Shown here: piece after piece, positions 25,224 through 33,976 of the stretch
How positions within the stretch are numbered: position 1 is the first letter of the stretch
Layout: each line of letters begins with the position of its first letter
From: Suilimivivens aceti
GTDB taxonomy: Bacteria; Bacillota; Clostridia; Lachnospirales; Lachnospiraceae
Assembly: GCF_025567405.1 (NCBI RefSeq)
Contig: NZ_JAOQKJ010000009.1
Coordinates: 94,659 to 158,658, forward strand
Reading direction: 5' to 3'
DNA length: 64,000 nt
Program-made: the position numbers and the translations under genes
The notes under the pieces: generated by a model
Seen by the model: only the letters and a program-made list of their open reading frames with translations
The model's database searches: none
What the model was told of the DNA's origin: nothing

Positions 25224-26831
25224 TCATTCGGGCAAGTCCACCTTGCCGACGAAAGAATAGTAAATCTCAATATCCTGTCTGCGTGTGCCATTTTCATCGT
25301 AGCTGCACTCATGCACAACGATTTTCTCTACAAACTCACGTAAGAGGGTGTGGGTCAGTTCTTCAAAGTTCATGTGCTTGCGGACAATGTTCATAAACTT
25401 TTCTGCGTTTACGGTAGCTTCCTGTGCTTTGGAAAGCTCCGCCTGTATTCTGGCAACACGCTCTTTCAATTCCTGCTGTTCGGCTTCATAGTCTGCCGAA
25501 AGCTCCGTGAAACGCTCGTCAGAAATGCGACCGCTTACGCTGTCCTCATACAGCCGCTTGAAAATAGCGGAAAGTTCACCGATACGCTTTTCGGCAGCTT
25601 CCAGTTCCTTTTTCTTGGCGGCGTTCCGGCGTTTGCCGCCGTCCTCGTTCTGCTCGATCAGCAGCTTCATAAACCGGGCTTCATACTTTGCCGCATAGCT
25701 CGTCACTTTCCGTAGATTGGAGAGAACGCCCGCAGTCAAAAGGTCGGTGCGGATAAAATGTGCGGTGCAGTCATGGGTGCGCTTTTTGTAGTTCCCGCAG
25801 ATATAGCAGTCCTGTTTCCGCTTATCGGTCTGGTAACGCTGCTGATACATGACGCTGCCGCAGTCCGCGCAAAAGAGCATACCAGAGAACAAGCCCACTT
25901 CATCATAGCGGTTCGGACGCTTGCGCTGTTTGCGTAATTCCTGCACACGCTCCCATGTCTGGGTGTCGATGATAGGCTCATGGTGGTTCTCGAAAATTGC
26001 CTGTTTCTCAATGGGATTTTCTATGCTGTGCTTGGTCTTGTAGGACGGTTTCTCCGTCTTGAAGTTCACCAAACAGCCCATGTACTCCCGGTTTTCAAGG
26101 ATATGAACCACGGTATTTGTCGCCCATTTGCACTCATAGCCGGGGTGATAGCGGCGTGTGCTGCCCGTCCTGCGGTATTCCAGCGTTCCCGGCGTTGGGA
26201 TTTCCTGCTCGGTCAGCATACGGGCTATCTTGGTCGGACCGTTCCCGGCAAGGCACAGACGGTATATCTGCTTGACCACGGGTGCGGCTTCCTCGTCAAT
26301 GATGAAGTTTTCGTCCTCGTCCATGAGGTAGCCGTACACGGGTTTGCTCGTAACAGGCTTGCCGCTCATGCCTTTTGACCGTTTTACAGCTTTGATTTTC
26401 TTACTCGTATCTCTCACCAGCCATTCGTTGAAAATGTTCCGCAGAGGGGCAAAATCATTGTCGCCCTGTGCGCTGTCTACTCCATCGTTGATGGCGATAA
26501 AGCGGACTCCTTTTTGTGGGAAAATCATCTCGGTATACATTCCCACCTGCAGGTAGTTTCGCCCTAACCGTGACATATCCTTTACGATAACGGTAGCCAC
26601 TTTCCCGGCTTCAATGTCCGCAAGCATGGATTGAAAGCCCGGTCTTTGGAAGTTCGCACCAGAATAGCCATCGTCCGTGTACCAGCGCAGATTGGAAAAG
26701 CCGTTCTGCTTTGCGTAGGTTTCAAGGATACGCTTCTGGTTGGAAATGGAATTACTTTCGCCTTGCAGCTCGTCCTCATGGGATAGTCTTGGATAAAGGG
26801 CAGTGATTTTCTGGGTGGTCTGTCTTAACAT
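25224..26831 (-). CDS. Large serine recombinase of element B (535 aa)
   Basis: Catalytic Ser17 is in ALYPRLSHEDE, followed by VIVKDMSRLGRNYLQVG and VRDTSKKIKAVK. The Recombinase domain, a zinc ribbon (LFCADCGSVMYQQ ... CYICGNYKKRTHDC) and a DUF4368-type C-terminal part (LREFVEKIVVHE) are present, so the enzyme looks intact. It would excise element B and restore maff2. The gene is transcribed toward the left end of the element, which begins 87 bp beyond its stop. It is about 100 residues shorter than the recombinases of A and C, lacking their basic C-terminal extension. Confidence 0.92.
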   Translation of the reverse strand: MLRQTTQKITALYPRLSHEDELQGESNSISNQKRILETYAKQNGFSNLRWYTDDGYSGANFQRPGFQSMLADIEAGKVATVIVKDMSRLGRNYLQVGMYTEMIFPQKGVRFIAINDGVDSAQGDNDFAPLRNIFNEWLVRDTSKKIKAVKRSKGMSGKPVTSKPVYGYLMDEDENFIIDEEAAPVVKQIYRLCLAGNGPTKIARMLTEQEIPTPGTLEYRRTGSTRRYHPGYECKWATNTVVHILENREYMGCLVNFKTEKPSYKTKHSIENPIEKQAIFENHHEPIIDTQTWERVQELRKQRKRPNRYDEVGLFSGMLFCADCGSVMYQQRYQTDKRKQDCYICGNYKKRTHDCTAHFIRTDLLTAGVLSNLRKVTSYAAKYEARFMKLLIEQNEDGGKRRNAAKKKELEAAEKRIGELSAIFKRLYEDSVSGRISDERFTELSADYEAEQQELKERVARIQAELSKAQEATVNAEKFMNIVRKHMNFEELTHTLLREFVEKIVVHECSYDENGTRRQDIEIYYSFVGKVDLPE

Positions 26832-26965
26832 AAAATCCTCCGTTTCCGACAGCCAGCCCCACTATTCCGTATTTCGATTATACCACATGGGGCGGCTGTC
26901 TGTATAGCGGCTTCTGCTTCTTTACCGCCCGGTAAAATGACGATTTTTCTGTGCGGCTTGTAGCG

Positions 26966-27157
26966 TTAGGGCGAAAGCTGGGCTTTGTGTCCTGCGGCGG
27001 CTTCCGCCTCCAGCACTTTCATCATCTTATCGGCTGCTGTGTCGGTGGTATCTTTTTTGAAAAAGCCGGAAACGACAAGGACGGTGTTGCCCATGCGGAT
27101 CTCTGTCACGCAGTCCGGGCGGCGTTCCGGGGTGGTGTTCTGCTTGTTCTCTGCCAT
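26966..27157 (-). CDS. tnpW: TnpW protein of element B (63 aa)
   Basis: The ATG at 27157 is preceded by AAAGGAGTTGCCT. The sequence RPDCVTEIRMGNTVLVVSGF followed by a helix ending KMMKVLEAEAAA is the typical TnpW pattern. It lies between the DnaC-like gene (six to thirteen bases away) and the recombinase, so it belongs to the same operon. Function is unknown; the recurring link with serine recombinases suggests a role in excision or its control (inference). Confidence 0.85.
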   Translation of the reverse strand: MAENKQNTTPERRPDCVTEIRMGNTVLVVSGFFKKDTTDTAADKMMKVLEAEAAAGHKAQLSP

Positions 27158-27169
27158 AGGCAACTCCTT

Positions 27170-28009
27170 TCATTTCATCAATTCTTTTAGTCTGTTCAGC
27201 TTGGCTTGCGCCGTTTCACGGCGGAAGTTCTCTCCCGTAAAGAGGATAGGGGCGCACATTTCCAAAAGGCGGTCATAAATCCGGGCATGGGCGGTGTCCA
27301 GCGGATTTTGCAGGCTGTCCAATGTCAGATTGGTGGTAACGATTAAGGGCTTGCGGCTGCGGTAGCGGCTGTCAATCACATTGTAGACCTGTTCTAAACC
27401 GTACTCTGTGCCGCGCTCCATTCCAAAATCATCAATGATAAGCAGAGGAAAACGGCAAAGACGCTCGATATACTCGTTGCGCCCCTCAAAGCTGGCGGTC
27501 AGGTCATTCAAAATCGCAGAGAAGTTCGTCATGCGGACAGCGACTTCCTGCTCCATGAGGGCATTAGCGATACACCCGGCAAAATAGCTTTTTCCTGTGC
27601 CGACCTTGCCCCATAGCAGATAGCCGATATTTTCCTCGCGCATGATTTCCCAATGCTCCACATAGAAGTGTGCAATCTCCATTTGCGGGCATTTCCCGTT
27701 GTCGTTGGCGAAAGTCCATTCCTGCATGGTAGGATTGGTAAATCCCCGGCGTTTCAAGTCCTCCACGGTGTCAAGGTGCTTTCTGCGCTGTTCGGCGGCT
27801 TCACGCTCCAAACGCTGGGCTTTCTGGCAGTCACATTCTGCCGGGTGGCGGTCACGCCCAAACAGGGCGGCTTGCTTTTCCGGGAAGTAGGCTTCTTTCG
27901 GAGTGTGACACTTGCCGCAGTAAAGCAGTCCGTCCTCGCCCGTGTAGTCCTCCGGCTGTGGGGTAACAGCCGCCATATTCAAAACTCGTTCTGTAAACAG
28001 ATTACTCAT
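27170..28009 (-). CDS. DnaC/IstB-like AAA+ helicase loader (279 aa)
   Basis: The ATG at 28009 overlaps the stop of the replisome organizer by four bases. A Cys4 motif near the N-terminus (LYCGKCHTPKEAYF ... ECDCQKA) is followed by an AAA+ core: Walker A GKVGTGKSYFAG, Walker B LLIIDDFGMER and VTTNLTL. This is the DnaC/DnaI family, which loads the replicative helicase. With the preceding gene it forms the replication module of element B, recruiting host DnaB-type helicase to the element. Confidence 0.9.
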   Translation of the reverse strand: MSNLFTERVLNMAAVTPQPEDYTGEDGLLYCGKCHTPKEAYFPEKQAALFGRDRHPAECDCQKAQRLEREAAEQRRKHLDTVEDLKRRGFTNPTMQEWTFANDNGKCPQMEIAHFYVEHWEIMREENIGYLLWGKVGTGKSYFAGCIANALMEQEVAVRMTNFSAILNDLTASFEGRNEYIERLCRFPLLIIDDFGMERGTEYGLEQVYNVIDSRYRSRKPLIVTTNLTLDSLQNPLDTAHARIYDRLLEMCAPILFTGENFRRETAQAKLNRLKELMK

Positions 28010-28746
28010 AAGCTCTCGCCCTCCTTGCAGGCGTATTCGGGTATGCCCTGTTTCGGGGCAGCCTTTGCGGTATCGTCTGCCGCCCATCTGCGGATAGTGG
28101 CGGCGTGGTTTTTATATTTCTTGCCCGTGGACGCGATATAGCCGGAAAGCCGCTCAATGTAGTACGCCCATTTTTCGGGCAGCTCCGCTTGCAGTTCGGA
28201 AAGCTCCGTATCAGTCAGAAATACATTCTCATATCTGCCATAGCTGCGGGCGATGGCTTGTCCCTTTAACTCTCCCTCTTTTTCTAACTCTATATCTATC
28301 TCTTTCTTTATCTCTATCTCTGGTGGACGAATGTCGGACAAATGTCCGCCATTTGTCCGCGGCGGCAAAAGTGCCTTATTTTCAAGCCTTGCGGCGCGTT
28401 TCCGTTCCGCTTCGGTAGAGGATTGACCGATCATCAGCTCGATGTCGGTCATATAAAGCAGCCCGCAGTCAAGCTGCTCCACAAGCCCTAACTGCTGGAA
28501 GATGGCTAATGCCCGTTCCACCGTCCCGATTTGGTGACGGGTCAGCGTGGCTATCATCTGGGCGGTATAGGGGATATGCTCGTCAAGCTGCAATCTGCCG
28601 CCATTTTTCAGCGATTTTAAGTACAGCTTCAAGAGGATATTGGAATACAAAATCCCGTCTTTCATGTCCTCCAACAGCACAATGGAATCGCTGTCGAAGA
28701 AGTTTTCTTTCAGTTTGAGGTAGTAATATTTGCGGTTATCTGCCAT
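28006..28746 (-). CDS. Phage-type replisome organizer (246 aa)
   Basis: The start at 28746 follows GGAGG. The N-terminal domain (MADNRKYYYLKLKENFF; DGILYSNILLKLYLKSL; LDEHIPYTAQMIATLTRH) is the winged-helix domain of phage replisome organizers, which bind the origin. A Glu/Lys-rich linker and a C-terminal domain (YAACKEGE end) follow. The gene is co-transcribed with the DnaC-like gene. It would recognise an origin in element B, most likely within its own sequence, although no iterons were evident. Confidence 0.87.
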   Translation of the reverse strand: MADNRKYYYLKLKENFFDSDSIVLLEDMKDGILYSNILLKLYLKSLKNGGRLQLDEHIPYTAQMIATLTRHQIGTVERALAIFQQLGLVEQLDCGLLYMTDIELMIGQSSTEAERKRAARLENKALLPPRTNGGHLSDIRPPEIEIKKEIDIELEKEGELKGQAIARSYGRYENVFLTDTELSELQAELPEKWAYYIERLSGYIASTGKKYKNHAATIRRWAADDTAKAAPKQGIPEYACKEGESL

Positions 28747-28930
28747 TGGCGGTGTCCTCCCTGTGTTTCCATCTCTTAGAGAAATACCGGGGGCAGAGGA
28801 CGATAATCGCCCGGAAGCTCTGCTTGCAGCCGTGTGTGCAGCCCCGGCAAAGGTCATTGTAGGTAATACGGTTTCGGTGGTTGAGGAAAAAGCTCCATTC
28901 CAACCGCCGCTTTTTGCTCATGCGTGGCAT
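28736..28930 (-). CDS. Small Cys-rich basic protein (64 aa)
   Basis: The ATG at 28930 has AGGAGCGAGAA upstream. It begins MPRMSKKRRLEWSFFLNHRN and contains DLCRGCTHGCKQSF, three cysteines that could bind zinc. The 3' end overlaps the replisome organizer start by 11 bp. The same gene is usual between relaxase and replisome organizer in elements of this kind. Function is unknown; the segment 28931-29104 holds no other gene. Confidence 0.6.
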   Translation of the reverse strand: MPRMSKKRRLEWSFFLNHRNRITYNDLCRGCTHGCKQSFRAIIVLCPRYFSKRWKHREDTANGR

Positions 28931-29104
28931 TTCTCGCTCCTTTCTGCCGTTTCCGCTGGTATAAGCGGATAGGTCGGTAAAAATGTAGTTTCTCGGTGTC
29001 ATTTTCGGGGATTTCCTGCGCTGTGCACCCCGTTTCAAAGGTGGGCAGTATTGCGGATAGGGTGCAGGGCATATCCCCGTTTTGGTATCGTTTCGGGGCG
29101 GTTT

Positions 29105-30733
29105 TTAACGCTCATGTTCGTGCTTTTTCTCTCTGTCTTTCTCGCCTTGCAGGATTTGAGAAAGATTGCTTTTCACGGTATGCAGCTCCTTGACACGGGC
29201 TCTTTTCTCCCGGTATTCGTTGTAATGGGCGTTCTTTTCGGCGGTAAGCCGCTCGATTTCCGCTTGCAGGGCTTTATGGCTTGGCAGCTTGGAAACGCCA
29301 TGCGCCCGAAAATAACGGGTGGCTGCGTCCGCTATGATAAAATCGCTTTCGTGCCGTTCCCGGTAGGCGCTGCGGGCTTTTTCCGTTTTCTGCGCTTTCA
29401 GACCGTCACGGGCAGGCTTGGTCTTGGCATAGGCAAGCACCTGTGTCTGAAGCTCCTTTTTCTCCCGGATAGCAGCGTCCAGGGCTTTCAGCTTGGCGGT
29501 GCTGTCCTGTAAATCCGCATTGGCGGATACAAGGGCTGCGTCCAGCTCCTCCGGCGAATAGCCGTACTGCCCGTAGGCGGCAACGGTAGCCGCCATTTGT
29601 TTCAGATTGTGGACTGCCGCCCAGCAATCATAGCCCGCGCCCTTTCCCTCCGCTCGCTTCGCTGCCCGGTCAACCATGCGCTGAATACCGTCCTTTTCCG
29701 GGGTGGTTTGGACAGCTTTTTTGCCCTGCAAACGCTCCCTTATGTTGCGGGGGTATTCGGGTACGGTTGCGGTCTGCTCGGCGGCTCTGTGGGCGTTCTG
29801 TTCCAAAAGGGCAAGAACGGCAGCGCGGTCAAAATCATCTCCCAGCTTGCGGGCGGTAATGGGCTTTGTCCTGTCCGGCGTGAGGTAAGATAGCCGCCCT
29901 CGGCTCTCCTTGACAGTCACGCCCTGTTGCAAGAGAACGGCGGCGAACTCGCCATAGCTTGCGGCAGAGGACAGCGCGGTGCGTATGGTCTGCCGCAATT
30001 TTTCCTTGTCTGTTTCAAACTTCGTGGGCTTGGCTGGCTGCTCCTCGGCTGGCAAGGCAGCAGCTTCCTTGTCCAGCTTTGCCTGCCCTTTCCGCTGCGC
30101 CCAATACTCACGCTCGGTAATGCGGTTTTTGCTGCCATGCAAAAGGTCGATTTGATAGAGATTTTCCCGGTGGCACAGCTCCATGACTTCGGCTTTGAAG
30201 TATTCCATCGCCGCGTCTGTGCAGCGGTGTTTGCACCCGGTGCGGGTGTCTGCCGGTCTGTCCATGTAAGGCAGGAACGGAACTTCCTCTATCCGCAGAG
30301 AATTGATAACGATATGCACATGGATATTGCCGCTGTGGTTGTGTCCGTCCGGGTGGGTGCAGACAATGGCTTGGTGTCCGGGAAACTGCTTCCGGCAAAA
30401 TTCCTCGCCCAACGCCTGCGCCCGGTCTACGGTCAAACCGTTGTCCACCGCGTCCCGTGGGTCAAAGCTGATAATGTAGTGGTGGCTTTTTACATCTTCC
30501 CGCTTCTGGTTCTTCCCATAGCGGAGATTGGAGCGCATACAGGCAACGGCAAAATCCTCGTCGCCGCAGTTCAGCGTGGCTATTCGATAGTCCTCCCTGA
30601 GCATGAGCCGCCCGTTTTCATCAAGGGTGGGCTTCATGGTAAACTCGTCATGTTCAAAGGTGAGGTACTGCTCGGCTGCGCCATAATCCGCATTTTTAGA
30701 GCTGATATGTTTGAATGTTGCCAACAGCGTCAC
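29105..30733 (-). CDS. mobA: MOBP-type relaxase of element B (542 aa)
   Basis: A GTG at 30733 overlaps the MobC gene by 38 bp. The relaxase domain holds SHHYIISFDPRDAVDNG and the histidine triad in HPDGHNHSGNIHVHIVINS (about residues 127-145); a candidate active-site Tyr is near the N-terminus (DYGAAEQYLTFEH). The C-terminal half is a charged coiled coil. With MobC it would nick the oriT of element B and pilot the strand through a helper pore. The sequence is GC-rich relative to the conjugative backbone. Confidence 0.92.
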   Translation of the reverse strand: MTLLATFKHISSKNADYGAAEQYLTFEHDEFTMKPTLDENGRLMLREDYRIATLNCGDEDFAVACMRSNLRYGKNQKREDVKSHHYIISFDPRDAVDNGLTVDRAQALGEEFCRKQFPGHQAIVCTHPDGHNHSGNIHVHIVINSLRIEEVPFLPYMDRPADTRTGCKHRCTDAAMEYFKAEVMELCHRENLYQIDLLHGSKNRITEREYWAQRKGQAKLDKEAAALPAEEQPAKPTKFETDKEKLRQTIRTALSSAASYGEFAAVLLQQGVTVKESRGRLSYLTPDRTKPITARKLGDDFDRAAVLALLEQNAHRAAEQTATVPEYPRNIRERLQGKKAVQTTPEKDGIQRMVDRAAKRAEGKGAGYDCWAAVHNLKQMAATVAAYGQYGYSPEELDAALVSANADLQDSTAKLKALDAAIREKKELQTQVLAYAKTKPARDGLKAQKTEKARSAYRERHESDFIIADAATRYFRAHGVSKLPSHKALQAEIERLTAEKNAHYNEYREKRARVKELHTVKSNLSQILQGEKDREKKHEHER

Positions 30734-31094
30734 CTACCTTTCGCAGGACTTCAAACTTCAAGGCAGCAAGGTCAGAAATGGCGGCGCGGACTTCAACGGA
30801 CAGGGCGTTGTATGGTGTGCCGTACTCGTTGAGGGCGCGGGCAATCTGATTGAGGTTGCCACCGATTTTTCCGTATTCGGCGGTCAGCCTGCCAACGGCG
30901 GACAACAGTTCATCATTGACCGGGGAAACGGTAACGATGGGGCGAATGGTCGCCCGTGTAATGGCTTGCCGGATAAATTCGGCTTGGCTCATGTCATAGT
31001 GTTTCAGCCGCTCGGTAAAGTCGGCGTATTCTTCCTCGGTCATGCGGGTTTTGACCACATGGCAGCGGTGGGGTGTGTTGTATTTTTTCTTCAA
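30696..31094 (-). CDS. mobC: MobC-like relaxosome protein (132 aa)
   Basis: The TTG at 31094 has AAAGGAGG eight bases upstream; the longer open frame lies in the oriT region. It begins LKKKYNTPHRCHVVKTRMTE, a ribbon-helix-helix-like start, and has the conserved AEYGKIGGNLNQIARALNEYG of MobC. MobC binds oriT and helps the relaxase reach the nick site. It overlaps the relaxase gene, so the two are translationally coupled. Confidence 0.9.
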   Translation of the reverse strand: MKKKYNTPHRCHVVKTRMTEEEYADFTERLKHYDMSQAEFIRQAITRATIRPIVTVSPVNDELLSAVGRLTAEYGKIGGNLNQIARALNEYGTPYNALSVEVRAAISDLAALKFEVLRKVGDAVGNIQTYQL

Positions 31095-31157
31095 GCGTTG
31101 ACCTCCTTTCTCGCCCGACAGGGCGCATGAGCAGGGTTTGGGGAAGGCACTCCCCAA

Positions 31158-31219
31158 CAAGATTTACCAAAGGGGCAAAACCGCAGATATGCGGATTTTG
31201 GCACCGTGGTAGAATCTTG
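31158..31219. other. Candidate oriT of element B
   Basis: A large imperfect inverted repeat just upstream of mobC: CAAGATTTACCA ... TGGTAGAATCTTG, enclosing GGGGCAAAACCGCA, loop GATA, TGCGGATTTTGGC. Size, symmetry and position next to mobC-mobA fit an oriT. The nick base cannot be placed from sequence alone. From 31220 to 31441 I see no gene. Confidence 0.6.
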
Positions 31220-31441
31220 CTCTAAAAAACTACCGCTTTCCTCGGCGGCTCTGGTTTGCGGATATACTGGCTTGCTCCACCAATATAGCGATTGCGGCGG
31301 CGTGTTCTGCCCGCTGTTCACCACTACAACGGTGAAAAGGGGGCGTTTTGGCAAACGCAGCGAAAATTTTTTTATTTTCCCTGTCTGCTCCCTACAACAA
31401 TCCGGCGGTGTGGTTTGCCAAAGATTTTTGAAAATGGGCGC

Positions 31442-31477
31442 AAAAAAAGCAGTAAACCTTTTCAAGATTTACTGCTT
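31442..31477 (-). terminator. Intrinsic terminator after the small cargo gene of element B
   Basis: Minus-strand stem AAGCAGTAAA ... TTTACTGCTT followed by seven T residues, 57 bp past the stop at 31534. Surrounding bases resemble the terminator at 8953-8986 of element A. Confidence 0.75.
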
Positions 31478-31533
31478 ATCTGCCGCTGTGATGGGCGGCG
31501 GTATTAAATTGTCAGCCGTTTTTCAAATGGAAT

Positions 31534-31944
31534 TTATCTGCAATCGCTTTCTTTCCGCTTTCCAATTCCTTTTCTGTAATCTTCCATAATCCTAACGCAA
31601 TGATCTGCTATCTTTTGCATTCCGAGTTCTTCAAAAAAGGCAATTTGTATTTTCATCAGTTCTTCACAAACAGTCAACTTCTGCTCATCCATATTGCTAA
31701 TAGCAAGCCATGGGAACGCTTTATATTTCTTAGTGTCCCCAATGAGAAAATTGTACCCTATCAACTCATTTTCACGGAAAACGAAATAGAATTGTGGGCC
31801 TGAACCTGGAACTGACTTTTCCATAATTTGCTGCATTGTTCTCACGCCGCCGTATGCCGGAAAAAAACCTATTCGCTCAAGAGCATTTAATATGTCAATC
31901 CTTTTATCTGTGGGTATGTCTCTATAATTGATAATCTGTTCCAT
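31534..31944 (-). CDS. Cargo protein of unknown function, GNAT-like pattern (136 aa)
   Basis: I chose the ATG at 31944 (GAGGG about eight bases upstream); another ATG five codons earlier has no ribosome site. The middle (FYFVFRENELIGYNFLIGD) looks like adjacent beta strands and resembles the core of GNAT acetyltransferases, but the acetyl-CoA-binding loop is not evident. It is more AT-rich than the flanking mob and regulator genes and has its own terminator, so it is probably cargo. Function is unknown. Confidence 0.5.
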   Translation of the reverse strand: MEQIINYRDIPTDKRIDILNALERIGFFPAYGGVRTMQQIMEKSVPGSGPQFYFVFRENELIGYNFLIGDTKKYKAFPWLAISNMDEQKLTVCEELMKIQIAFFEELGMQKIADHCVRIMEDYRKGIGKRKESDCR

Positions 31945-32001
31945 TTGCTCTACCCTCATTGAAGTTTAATTTGTCAGGCTCTAATTATACAACTTTTCTG
32001 T

Positions 32002-32199
32002 TTAGCGGTCAAAGCGGAACTTCAACAGGCTTTCTATCAGTTGCCTGACGATATGCTCCTGCATATCCGTGTTAATCTGTCCGTCCATTTTCGCACAAGA
32101 GCGGACATATCCCGCATAATGGGATAGGACGGCGGCAACAGCTTCCGGGTCGCCCTCGCTTGCCTTAACGATTGTCTCATAGGGAAGTAGCTGGCTCAT
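32002..32199 (-). CDS. Small helix-turn-helix regulator (65 aa)
   Basis: The sequence MSQLLPYETIVKASEGDPEA followed by HYAGYVRSCAK and a C-terminal RQLIESLLKFR matches the helix-turn-helix (HTH_16) proteins found next to sigma-70-like genes in Tn916/Tn4451-type elements. It overlaps the end of the sigma-like gene by 23 bp, so the two are co-translated. It probably regulates excision or transfer genes. Confidence 0.8.
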   Translation of the reverse strand: MSQLLPYETIVKASEGDPEAVAAVLSHYAGYVRSCAKMDGQINTDMQEHIVRQLIESLLKFRFDR

Positions 32200-32635
32200 A
32201 GGACAAACCCTCCAACTCTGCCCGTAGCCGCCGTAAAATCATCTGAATACGCCGCCCGGTTGTGTTGCCAGCCCGTCCATATCTCCGTCCAATCTCCCTA
32301 TGCGTCAATCGTTGGAAGTAGTACAAGAAAATGATTTCCTGTTCCATCTGTGATAGTGCGGACAGGGCTGCGGCAAGCTCTGGACTTTCCAAAAGCACCA
32401 TCTGACCACAGACGAAAAGCGGATAGCTGGTCATGCCGGATTGCTCCGCAAAGTATTTATCTGTGGTACTGAATGGATAGTGTTTTTCTTCTATCAGATA
32501 TTCAAGCGAGATTTCCCGCTTGCGGCGGCTCCGTATGCTCCGGGCTGCGTCTATGGCAGCGTGGCGAATAACAGTCTTGCAAAAGGCATCGTGTGTATGC
32601 CGGATATGTTCTTGATACTTTTCGTGTTCGGTCAT
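32177..32635 (-). CDS. Sigma-70-like regulator (152 aa)
   Basis: The start at 32635 follows GAAAGGGGG. The C-terminal half is a sigma region 4: LSQMEQEIIFLYYFQRLTHR, EIGRRYGRAGNTTGRRI and MILRRLRAEL. The N-terminal part has an Arg-rich stretch (DAARSIRSRRKRE). Such proteins pair with the small HTH protein in mobilizable elements and probably activate element promoters. It overlaps the HTH gene. Confidence 0.85.
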   Translation of the reverse strand: MTEHEKYQEHIRHTHDAFCKTVIRHAAIDAARSIRSRRKREISLEYLIEEKHYPFSTTDKYFAEQSGMTSYPLFVCGQMVLLESPELAAALSALSQMEQEIIFLYYFQRLTHREIGRRYGRAGNTTGRRIQMILRRLRAELEGLSYEPATSL

Positions 32636-32724
32636 GGAAAATCCCCCTTTCTGAATAATGGCAGAGGGCGGCAGCATCTTGTGCTGTCGCCCTCTTGATT
32701 ACCGAACAGCAAAGACGGGCGGGG

Positions 32725-32770
32725 CTGTCAACGGCGGCGCATTTGCGCCGTTCATCTTGACCGTTGACAG
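32725..32770 (-). terminator. Strong inverted repeat between anti-sigma and sigma-like genes
   Basis: CTGTCAACGG ... CCGTTGACAG with an inner GGCGCATTTGCGCC hairpin. It lies just past the anti-sigma stop (32794). No clear T-run follows on either strand, so it may be a regulatory site rather than a terminator. Confidence 0.4.
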
Positions 32771-32793
32771 GCTCGGCTGGGTTTGCTATCTGC

Positions 32794-33498
32794 TCACGGC
32801 AATTCACTCTCATTGATAGGAATTGCCTCAAGTTCCGTATTCAAATTGTTCCAATAAGAGCCGATATCCGCACTTGTGAAATACTTAAAACCGCCTGCTG
32901 CTGACTTCAATTCGCCGTTTTTAACCCCATAGCAGGCGTAAATCAAATCGTAGCTTGTTCCATCTGAGAGGTTAAATCTAAAGCTGGTCACATCTGCTCC
33001 GGCAGTTTCCTCAGTCGTTTTGTCTTTTAGGGATAAGCCCTTGAACTTATCATACAGGGTCTTTATATCATTTTCAGCAACAACTACTTTCTTTTCTGCT
33101 GATGCAGGCACTCCGTCATAGTGGTACATTTCAACGTTTTCGACATCTTCAACCTCAAATGGGAAGTCGATTTTGACAGGCTCATAAGCAATGTTTATAG
33201 GTAACAGAAAGAGAGCTGTAAAAATTGCAATGATACAAAGAGCGATGGAAACGAGAACAGCAATCGTTATCTTTTTTCTGCCTCTCTGCTTTTCTTTTGC
33301 CTCATGGCGCATAATAACGCTTTCGCTTTCTTCGTGAAGAACATCTTCGCTCGTGTGAGAAAGCAATTTCTGATAAATTGCGTTACAGTCAGCACAGGCG
33401 TTCAAATGCTCTTTTACCATCTCTGCGCTTGCTTCGCTGCAAGCATCGTCAACATACAGCGGAAGAATATCTCGAACAATATCGCATTGTTTACTCAT
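32794..33498 (-). CDS. Anti-sigma factor with zinc-finger (zf-HC2) and one membrane segment (234 aa)
   Basis: The N-terminal domain has H31-x3-C35-x2-C38 in EHLNACADCNAIY, the zinc-binding anti-sigma pattern. A membrane segment is near residues 76-98 (VLVSIALCIIAIFTALFLL). The outside domain resembles sensor parts of such proteins. It starts within the end of the ECF sigma gene (8-bp overlap), the classic sigma/anti-sigma pair. It should hold the sigma factor inactive until an envelope signal arrives. It is accessory to the mobilization function of element B. Confidence 0.87.
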   Translation of the reverse strand: MSKQCDIVRDILPLYVDDACSEASAEMVKEHLNACADCNAIYQKLLSHTSEDVLHEESESVIMRHEAKEKQRGRKKITIAVLVSIALCIIAIFTALFLLPINIAYEPVKIDFPFEVEDVENVEMYHYDGVPASAEKKVVVAENDIKTLYDKFKGLSLKDKTTEETAGADVTSFRFNLSDGTSYDLIYACYGVKNGELKSAAGGFKYFTSADIGSYWNNLNTELEAIPINESELP

Positions 33499-33976
33499 GC
33501 TTTTCATCCATCCTTTCTTGAATTTTTAGCTTTGCACGATGATAAGTAACTCTCGCCCATGATTCTGTTTTTCCAAAAATTGCAGCGATTTGTGAAAAAG
33601 ATAGTTCCCCGAATACGCGAAGCTGAAAGACTTCTTTGTATGGTTCTTCCAAACGGTGAAGAACGAGGTGTATGCGGAACGCCATGTCAGAATCTGCAAC
33701 TGAGTTCTCAACATTTTCATTTGATGGCAAGTCATTGATTTCACTCACATCAGCTACTCGCTGACGGCTTCGCATTTCATCATGGTAAAGATTTTTTGCT
33801 ATGGAGCAGAGCCATGTCAATTCATCTGACTTACCTTTGAATTGTGATGTTGTAGAAACAGCCTTATAGAATGTGTTCTGCGTGATTTCCTCTGCTATCT
33901 CACGATTTTTGGCAAGAGAAATAGTATACGAGTATACCTGTAAATAGTAGGCTTTATAGAGTTTTTCATAGTCCAT
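33491..33976 (-). CDS. ECF-type RNA polymerase sigma factor (161 aa)
   Basis: The ATG at 33976 has AAGGAGGTG ten bases upstream. Region 2 is YSYTISLAKNREIAEEITQN then FYKAVSTTSQFKG and WLCSIAKNLYHDE; region 4 is LEEPYKEVFQLRVFGELSFS, QIAAIFGKTESWARVTYHRA. All parts of a group IV sigma factor are present. It is followed by its anti-sigma factor. No target promoter was identified; autoregulation from the stretch 33977-34248, which holds no gene, is possible. Confidence 0.9.
   Translation of the reverse strand: MDYEKLYKAYYLQVYSYTISLAKNREIAEEITQNTFYKAVSTTSQFKGKSDELTWLCSIAKNLYHDEMRSRQRVADVSEINDLPSNENVENSVADSDMAFRIHLVLHRLEEPYKEVFQLRVFGELSFSQIAAIFGKTESWARVTYHRAKLKIQERMDEKHE

Noticed and set aside
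29927..30832. 301-codon open frame on the plus strand
   Set aside because: Antisense to the MOBP relaxase and MobC genes; no ribosome site or motif. Shadow frame.
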